From assembly GCA_910890315.1 (NCBI GenBank), contig CAJVGD010000027.1, forward strand, positions 124,001 to 188,000: 64,000 nt of DNA. Direction: 5' to 3'. Position numbers and translations under genes: made by a program. The notes under the pieces are model-generated. The model was not told where the DNA came from. It worked only from the letters and a program-made list of their open reading frames with translations, and ran no database searches. Below are positions 56,738 to 64,000 of the stretch, in pieces. The stretch is from Serendipita indica DSM 11827 (Eukaryota; Basidiomycota; Agaricomycetes; Sebacinales; Serendipitaceae). Each line of letters starts with the position of its first letter. Within the stretch, counting starts at the first letter, position 1.

Positions 56738-58354
56738 ATGGTCCAAGATGGAACGAGTACAGCATCAAACTCTGCCGTGTTTCCGCCCGGTCGCGAAGTT
56801 CTTTATCGCACGCTCTCGTGCATCACCACGTTTCTCGGTACAGTCCTTTGCAAAGGGTAGACACTGGCTATAATTTCGTCGTCTAGGTCTCTCTTTGATA
56901 ACCTTTTGCTTTGCTCATCGCATGATGGAGCTCGGACTATTCTCATCTGTCGGTGAGCGTCCTATTCGGCCAACAGTTCGCGCTGTGCTAACAGACCAAG
57001 GATATCGCTCATTGACAGTCACAAAAGTTCTGACGATCCTGCTCCTCATCGACTCGTATGTGCTCGTAAATTCATCTCGATCCACCACTGACAGTTTCCT
57101 AGGTGGATCTTCCTCCTGAGTTGTGTGTCTCGTAATAGCCATTCCCTCATATTCCTCATAAATTACAGCCGGTATTCTCATCAACGGTCTTGGAACATCG
57201 TTGAACGCGCGAGTATGCGACTCGGTCATGCTGACCTGCCTTTTTATCTACTTTCTGGCAAAGGGAATCATCTATTTTATGCTAGGTATGGTTTCGATCT
57301 CTTTTGAGTCTTTGCTGACGCTTTCAAGTTGAACGGTTATACGTCGTGTGGCCGAATCGCGGCACCCGCCTCTCATCCACAGTTTGGAAAGTTGCCATGC
57401 TCGTTATACCTGGGTTTTTCGTCCTTACGTTTGTCATTCTATTCCGTGCGCACGGGACACCCCCTCGGTCGACTAAGCTAACAGGGCTGCAGGCCGCTTC
57501 TCGATGATTCGCGAAGACATGCAATGCATATTAGGCCTAGGTCGCCAACTCACCATCACGATTATATGTTACGATGTACTCGCAAATCTCCTCTTGACCG
57601 GTCTCTTCCTCTGGCCTCTTTGGCGGCATGCTAGCCTTAGCCCAGGTCTTCGGAGGGTCGCCTCTCACACCGTAATGTGAGTGAGGGGAAATGATTAAGC
57701 AAGGGATTAACCAATTCTTGCAGTGCAACTGTTCTGTGTCTGGTTATGACCGTCTCAAACCTGATCGTCCTGACCCCGGGTCACGAGATTGCCTGGATTT
57801 GCCTTACGACGTGTTCACTTGACGTCTGTGGTAATTCACTCGTCATGTTCTGGCTTACACGGCCAAAGGTCAGGTATACCTCGCAGGCTACCAACGACCC
57901 ACAGCCCTCAACGTCGCGAAAAGGTGGTCGAATTTCAAAGACCTATCGACTCGAGAGTCTATCTGGAACGACTAGAAAGGATGGGGATACCAAGACGTGT
58001 TCCCAACCGATTGAAATTGGCACGTATTCCAGCCGGCCGAACACTTCAACGGGACCAATCGAGAGTACGTCTCCACGTCGACATGAACACGAGGAACGCT
58101 TGCAGCGAACGTCGCGAGTGACCATGCCCGTCTTTCCTCCTTTAGCGCTACGACGTTCGACGGGAGCAGTACTTAGTCACCTGTGGCCGAGCGAATGGAT
58201 CCAGTCATCGCCAACGAATAAGATTCTCGAGGAGGAGGTGGAGCCACAGGAGCCTGTCGAACCGCCGTTGGGCTTTGCAGACGATTTGGATATTGCAGCT
58301 ACAGTACACTCGTTTGACGAGGTGGCAAATGACGTGAACGGGAGAGGAGTCTGA
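56738..58354 (+). CDS. Seven-helix membrane protein, copy 4
   Basis: Predicted 431 residues from eight exons (56738-56837, 56887-56952, 56995-57055, 57103-57122, 57169-57285, 57329-57445, 57493-57676, 57724-58354), in frame. It starts MVQDGTSTASNSAVFPPGRE, then TLSCITTFLGLSLITFCFAH. Landmarks as in copy 3: VTKVLTILLLIDSWIFLL, LERLYVVWPNRGTRLS, SMIREDMQCILGL, LLTGLFLWPLWRHASLS and SLDVCGNSLVMFWLTRPKV. The tail is hydrophilic and acidic near the end (GFADDLDIAATVHSFDEVAN). Introns sit at the same places as in copies 1 and 2 for the central helices, so all four genes share one ancestor. Copies 3 and 4 carry extra splits in the first helices and before the last two. Confidence 0.82.
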
Positions 58355-58526
58355 TGTCCATCTGTGTTGTAGGAACGATGCTGGCAATATATTTACATCA
58401 ACTGCGGGCAAAGTCTGACCATGCGGTCCAAACCGCGTAAGCTCCGCCAAAGTCCGCAAGTAAGCACCTTGGACCCAACCACGTCTACAGGTCACGCCAA
58501 CAATACATTTTAAATCTAGAGATACA

Positions 58527-60544
58527 ATGCGTTCGCTTGCTATTCTGGCAATTGCAGCGGCCGGCGCGTCGGCAGCGCCAACGTCGTCATCGTGGACGAG
58601 CTCTGCAAAGGCTCTGTTGGCACAAATCGACGCACTTTCGGGAAATATCATCTCCGGAGGCGTAGGAGCAGCCGTCGAACGCGTCTTTGACCATGGCGTC
58701 TCCAACAGCAACGACCGTGTTCAGATCTCGTTTGTCGAGAATGGCGGAGTAAAATGTAAGTCTTGTCAGAAAATGGGCTTATAGAATGCTAATCGACTTG
58801 TGAAGATGAGCAAGTACAGCTCGCCTCGCTCAGGGACCATTCGCTGCGCGTCTCGTCGACAAAATCGACACTCTGCGACCCAAAGGTCAAGCAGCATAGC
58901 GGATATCTCGACGTTACAGATGGAAAGCATCTCTTCTTTTGGTATTTCGAGGCAAGAGACAAGCCAGAGGAAAAGCCCCTTGTTCTATGGTGCGCTGCAT
59001 GCTATATTTGCTCGCTGACGGTTATCTCACTCCCTTTTAGGCTCAATGGTGGTCCAGGTTGCTCGTCATCCACTGGCCTCTTGTTCGAGCTCGGACCGTG
59101 CTCCATTCGCCAAAACAGCTCGACACCCACGCCATTCGTCTATACGGAGCGCAATCCTCACAGCTGGACAAACCATGCAAACATGATCTTCCTCGACCAA
59201 CCCACCAACGTCGGCTTTAGCTATTCCAGCGACGGTTCGACAGTCAATACGAGCCCAGTTGCCGCACAAGACGTCTACGCGTTCTTGCAGCTCTTCTTTG
59301 CCAAATTCGATGGACTCGCGAAAAAAGAGTTTCATGTGGCCGCGGAGAGCTACGGCGGAACGTATGCTCCCAATATCGGCAAAGTCATTCATGAGCAGAA
59401 CCTCCAACTCCAGGCATTGAAGGACAAGGAACTCTCAGCACTTTCCGTAGAAAATGCAAACATGGTTCAAGATTTCAAAAAGGTCAACCTCAAGTCGCTC
59501 ATCCTCGCAAATGGTCTCACCGAGCCATATACGCAATTTGCGAGCATCCCAGACTATTTGTGTGAGGGTCCTTATGCACCTCTTGATCCTTCTGGTACAG
59601 TGAGTCCCGTGCGGTAGTCCTTTCGCGACCCTCACTGACCAACAGTAGCAATGCGCGACACTCCGCACCAAAGTCCCCACGTGCCAAAACCTCATCAAGC
59701 GATGCTACGAATCGGGGAGCCGGTTCAGCTGTGTTCCAGCCGGCCTCTATTGCAACTCGCAACTCATGGGCCCCATCACCCAGCTCGGTCTCAATCCATA
59801 TGACCTTCGTCAAAAGGTATGCGGATCGTGTCTTATTGAATACAGTACTGACGTGATCTGGCAGTGTGATCGTCAAAAGGACGGCGACTTGTGCTATAAG
59901 CAAATGAACTGGATCGACGAGTGGCTCAACAAGGAAGAAGTCAAAAAGGAACTTGGTGTCCCAGACGATCGCGAGTTTGAGAGTATGTACAGGACGTGAC
60001 TGAGGGCACTGCTGACGTCGCTCAGGTTGCAATATGCAAGTCAACCAAGCATTCTTCTTCCAAGGCGATGGCATGCACAATTCGGCCGCACTTCTTCTCC
60101 CACTTCTCAACGATGGCATCAAGCTCCTCGTCTACGCAGGCAACGCCGACGGAATGTGCAACTATATGGGCAACTTTAACTGGATGTTGGCCCTCGACGC
60201 GCACCCATATGCTGCAGAATTCCGTAATGCTACCACGGACAAGTGGCATTTGCCAACAGAAAAGGCGAGTTTTCTTCTCTAGACGTATGAGATGGTGCTC
60301 ATAAACTTTGTAGGGTGGCAAGAGAGTGCGGGGTGGTGATGTCCGCGCTGCGCATGGAGACAGCCTGAAGAAGGGCGCCGGTAGCTACGTCTTTGTATCG
60401 GTTCACGAAGCTGGGTGCGTGTTCTTGGCACTATAGTATGCAAAATACTGATGGTCCTACAGCCATATGGTTCCGTATGACCAACCGGAGGCTGCATTGG
60501 ATTTGATCGACCGCTGGTTGAACGACAAGTCCTTGTCAGAGTGA
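58527..60544 (+). CDS. Serine carboxypeptidase (S10, carboxypeptidase Y-like)
   Basis: Predicted 559 residues from eight exons (58527-58755, 58806-58989, 59041-59599, 59649-59816, 59865-59982, 60026-60264, 60314-60414, 60463-60544), in frame. A signal peptide (MRSLAILAIAAAGASAAP) and a propeptide-like stretch precede the core: GYLDVTDGKHLFFWYFEARD, LNGGPGCSSSTGL, NMIFLDQPTNVGFSYS, the nucleophile motif AAESYGGTYAPN, the Asp motif VYAGNADGMCNYMGN, and the His motif VHEAGHMVPYDQPEAA. All three catalytic residues are present. Removes C-terminal residues from peptides in the vacuole or outside the cell. Intron 6 uses a GC donor (GCGAGT at 60265), the only reading that keeps the frame. Confidence 0.94.
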
Positions 60545-61260
60545 AATCCTAGTGGACAAGGTACCCTGTGCGGCTAAACCTCTATATACGACGACTGTAT
60601 TTTCTTGCGAATTGGATTTGTTTACATCTTGTTTACTTGGCGCTTCTCACCTGGACCTGACCACGTCCGACGCACTGAAGCCGCGTTGTTCGTCATCAAT
60701 CAAGTCGATTTGATTCATCGCTTTTCGGTTTCTCAAACATCTGCGCATGACTTTGATGGACAGCCGGACCGGCGGCAGGGCAACCGCCAGCCGTTCAGGA
60801 ATCCGGGGTGAGGCGCGTGATATCCGTACTCAAGTCAAACCGGATAGTGTAAAAGAGAAGCTCGGACCGTGATCGTAAGGTTCCACAGCACCGCACAAAG
60901 GGTTGTTCCCGAGTCGCAAGTTGTTGCGTCTGTGCCCAACGGGTTTCAATCTCGAATATATCGACAATGTCTCTAAATAACGGTGGACGTTGGGTGTATT
61001 GTAACGCCGCTCGTTTGAGAGTGGTTTAGCAGCTAGCAGATGACGGCTTCCAACGTCTATTCTCGCGCGCACCTCGGTTCTGAGCGTTGCCAACGTCCGG
61101 GGTCCGTCGCAATTCTGTTAGAAGTATCTCCGCATCGTTTTGGATATAGAAAATCTCTTTAATTCATTACTAGTGGCATATATAATGCCCCTCACATGCT
61201 GGATCCCAGTCTCCCATCTCGTTCCAGAAACACTCTCAGCGGCGACGCCCCTCGTGCAAG
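60545..61260. other. Spacer, carboxypeptidase / pectin methylesterase
   Basis: No gene supported. The right end carries the TATA element of the esterase gene. Confidence 0.5.
61179..61185 (+). promoter_or_regulatory. TATA element of the pectin methylesterase gene
   Basis: TATATAA lies 82 bases before the ATG at 61261, a normal spacing for a regulated secreted-enzyme gene. Confidence 0.5.
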
Positions 61261-62621
61261 ATGTGGATGCCTACTGTTGTCACTCTTTTTGCAGTTTTAC
61301 TGTTCCAAGCGTGCGGGCGCTCGCTGCCGCCATTCCTTCGGGCGCCATTACCGTAGGATCCAAGGGCAAATATTCGACGCTTGCGGCTGCATTAAAGGAT
61401 ACAAGCAGGTAGAAGCCACCCAAATGGTATATTTTGTCGCTGACATCTGCAAGCAACAAGTATTATATCTATGCCGGCACGTATACCGGTCAAGTCGCGA
61501 TCACTCGCTCCAACATTGCCATTTACGGCGAGTCTACGTCGACTGGCTACGCAGGGAACAAGGTCACTCTTAGCGCTTCTGCGTCTGCCGCATCTGCCGG
61601 TGGAAACGACCAGAGTGGAACCGTTCGTGTCCTTGCGTCGGGTGTCAAACTCTACAACCTGAACATTGCAAACACGTATGGAAAGGTACGTCCCCTCGAT
61701 GGTTTTCTCTCCATTGCTAATCCGAGTCTAGCCCGTTGATCAAGCCCAAGCCATTGCTCTCAGTGTTCAAGCCGGCAATTTCGGATGCTATGGTTGCAAA
61801 ATCACGGTAAGTTCGAAATTCTTCCTATTTAATCGCTAATAGTATGCCTAAGGGAGCGCAAGACACACTCCTCGCGAATATTGTGAGTTCCCGTTCACCT
61901 CTAAGCCGTCCCTTGACGTTTCCCAGGGTACCCAAGTATATGCGCAGTCTTATATATCTGGCTACGTCGACTTTGTCAGTTGATCTTCAACTCCTCCGCA
62001 TGTGATTGAGACCCGTCCAGATCTTTGGCCAGTCCGCGTCTATCTGGGTAACGAACACGGTTATTGCGACGGTAAGGTGTCTCGTACGATGAAAAATCTC
62101 CTCTGATTTTGTCGCTAGACCGGCTCCGGATACATTACTGCCTCTGGACGTAGCTCGTCAGATTCCAACTACTATGTGTTTGATCGGTGCACCGTTCAAG
62201 GTACGTCTAGAAAGTTAATTCTATTCAATTCTGCTCACCAAATGGGCAGGGTCAGGCTCCTCGTATCTCGGAAGGCCTTGGAGGAACTATGCCCGTGTCA
62301 TCTTCCAGAATAGGTATATCCCATCTCATGCCTTGATTCTCATCTTATCCTTCATCAGCTCTATTGGGAGCAATGTTCGCAAGGAGGGATGGTCCGTCTG
62401 GACTAGCTCAGACCCCCGAACAGACCACGTCACATTTGGCGAGTACAACAACAGCGGGTGAGTACGATGTAATCGTCCCAATTTCAGCTCATGGGCTTTT
62501 CAGTGCCGGAGCGTGGAGTTCATCTCGGGCCAAGTTTGCCACGAAGCTATCCAGCGCAGTATCCATCTCGACCGTCCTGGGCTCGAGCTACTCCAACTGG
62601 GTTGACAAGTCATACCTCTAA
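61261..62621 (+). CDS. Pectin methylesterase (carbohydrate esterase family 8), secreted
   Basis: Ten exons, about 315 residues if one base is added in exon 1. Removes methyl esters from pectin. The signal peptide MWMPTVVTLFAVLLFQACG is in one frame and the mature start AAAIPSGAITVGSKGKYST in another. A fourth G in the GGG run at 61315-61317 joins them exactly, and the total then closes in frame. Core motifs: YYIYAGTYTGQVAITRSNIA, the catalytic GAQDTL, GYVDFIFGQ (second catalytic Asp), and YLGRPWRNYARVIFQ (substrate Arg). It ends SNWVDKSYL. Typical short, single-domain fungal enzyme of the right-handed beta-helix fold. Fits a plant-associated life style together with the S10 and S41 peptidases. 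Confidence 0.9.
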
Positions 62622-63303
62622 CTCGATCCTCATTGGATTGTGTCTAGAACTGTGAATATCTCTTTCGTTACAATCAAGTCAAGTCAGGTCTCTCGGTGAA
62701 TCTGGAGATGGTCGTGCGTAGTCTCGTCGCACGGGCTGAACAATGTGTGGTATGGCAGTATTCAGATCAATTTTAACTGGGTTTGAATCGCCTTCAATTC
62801 CCTGAAGAAACGTTTATTTAGTATTTACAATAGGACTTGAACGAGCAGTCGAGTCTTTGTAACAGAGACACCTCCGGCGCTCCACCAGATTTAATCTCTT
62901 TAATTGAGGGTCGTTGGTGATTTCTTAACCTGAACAAAAGAGTCAGCTTGTATTATACTAGATTTTTCTCTGTACACAGTAGTGTATTTTGCGGGGATAT
63001 TCATCAAGAAGTGCAGGCTACAGAGCCGTCGTAAATTTGCTTTGTTGTTCAAAGCGGTCGTTGGCAAACACTTATGCAAACGACGATAAAACCAATCTCT
63101 TTGTGGCGTACTCGTGGGCTCCTCGGGAGCCGTCGGGGGGGTGTGTGCGAGTCAGGGCTGGACAGCCGAACACTAGTTTCTCATTCCAGGTTTATCCTAT
63201 CACGCTGCCAGCACTCATCTAACCCATCCGAGCATTGTAGCCACAATTAGATGACCACTGTCATGTTAACCAGCCACCGAGACGACTGAGATGCAATATA
63301 GAG
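62622..63303. other. Spacer upstream of the right-edge gene
   Basis: No gene supported. Confidence 0.5.
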
Positions 63304-64000
63304 ATGGCGGCGATGGCCGAGATACCTATGTACCTGCGTTTAGACGCCGAGGCCGAGCGCCAGATAGCCCCTCTGGCCAAATATACGCAATCAACGTGGT
63401 ATCCGCCAGCTTCGAGCATATTCACGATGTATCGCCGAAAAGCCAAAGGAAATCAGAATCCGACTCCTTCGAATTCCTCAAGAGCAAATACACCTTCTCA
63501 TGACCCAGACATTGCTTATCAGCGAACACGGGATACCCTCATCGAGGCTGTCAAGCTTGTCAAGGCGGGGACCGAGGCTACTTCATTTCTGGGACCTCTC
63601 AAAGCAGTTTGCGAGATTTCCCTTCTATTCCTTGAGACAACCAGGGTACGACACGCTTAGCATCACTGCTGAGTTTCGATCTGATTACGCCGTAGAGTGT
63701 AAACGAGAACACCAAAGGACTCAAAATACTCAGGGATAATCTTGTATCACATATATCCATCTTGGATGAAGGATATCTCCAAGCTGTCGAGGACGGACGT
63801 ATGGACCAGATGCCCGCCGCGCTCAAGGATTTCAACAATGCATCGAGAGATTACATCGTGTAGGGCCTGAGGTCAAGCTTTTGAATGTTTGGCTGAAATT
63901 GTGTAGCGCTCTGAAGGGCACACTCTCCAAAATGGATGAGTTGAAGCACGGCAGAGATCAAGGCGTCAAAGGATTTTTCAGAAAGATCACGGATGCCAAG
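63304..64000 (+). CDS. Helical N-terminal part of a STAND/NLR-like or related signalling protein (runs off right edge)
   Basis: Starts MAAMAEIPMYLRLDAEAERQ. Exons about 63304-63645, 63696-63859 and 63907 onward. After a Ser/Asn-rich leader the sequence becomes a string of amphipathic helices: TLIEAVKLVKAGTEATSFLG, LKAVCEISLLFLETTR, NTKGLKILRDNLVSHISILD, ALKGTLSKMDELKHGRDQG and VKGFFRKITDAK. Such four-helix bundles head many basidiomycete NACHT and kinase-like proteins, and resemble HeLo/MLKL-type execution domains. The nucleotide-binding part would lie beyond the window, so the class is inferred. Confidence 0.65.

Noticed and set aside
1-64000. Transposon or retroelement copies
   Set aside because: No reverse transcriptase, integrase or transposase motifs and no terminal repeats were recognised; the only repeats seen are gene paralogues and one coding microsatellite.

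Overview
The window is nuclear DNA of a filamentous basidiomycete, probably an Agaricomycete. Genes are split by many short introns (mostly 40-60 bases, GT donors such as GTACGT, GTGAGT and GTAAGT). Families typical of that class are present: a FunK1 fungal kinase, a DUF6533 membrane protein, F-box/leucine-rich proteins and NACHT-type STAND proteins. The mix suggests the Rhizoctonia/Ceratobasidium group, but that is inference from family content and no marker gene is present.

Layout. 1-1.7 kb: N-terminal half of a NACHT protein (minus), cut by the window edge. 1.9-2.7 kb: decayed copy of the end of a DUF6533 gene. 4.0-6.8 kb: FunK1 kinase (minus). 8.2-9.7 kb: intact DUF6533 gene (minus). 10.0-13.0 kb: NOP14 (plus). 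13.0-17.6 kb: two tandem F-box/LRR-like paralogues (minus). 17.8-20.5 kb: secreted S41 peptidase (minus). 21.4-23.3 kb: family X copy 1 (plus). 24.0-26.1 kb: MFS transporter (plus). 26.3-28.3 kb: family X copy 3 (minus). 28.5-29.1 kb: hotdog thioesterase (minus). 30.5-34.2 kb: two tandem seven-helix membrane proteins (plus). 34.5-36.4 kb: second MFS transporter (plus). 37.0-38.8 kb: family X copy 2 (plus). 39.2-40.8 kb: uncharacterised protein (minus). 41.0-45.4 kb: VPS41 (minus), head to head with CHS5 at 45.8-47.8 kb (plus). 47.9-49.3 kb: methionine aminopeptidase (minus). 50.5-50.8 kb: small dsRNA-binding protein. 51.2-54.2 kb: WD-repeat DUF2415 protein. 54.7-58.4 kb: second tandem pair of the seven-helix family. 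58.5-60.5 kb: serine carboxypeptidase. 61.3-62.6 kb: pectin methylesterase. 63.3 kb to the end: start of a second STAND-like protein.

Conserved single-copy housekeeping genes (ribosome biogenesis, HOPS tethering, exomer, N-terminal methionine removal) are interleaved with expanding, lineage-type families and secreted enzymes for plant wall or protein breakdown (pectin methylesterase, S10, S41). The most interesting material is the families I could not place: four seven-helix proteins in two tandem pairs, three copies of family X with a shared 5' exon structure, and two F-box/LRR-like proteins with a separately spliced Cys/His tail. Several otherwise well-conserved genes are each broken by one or two single-base shifts, mostly in short homopolymer runs. 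That pattern looks more like sequence error than gene death.
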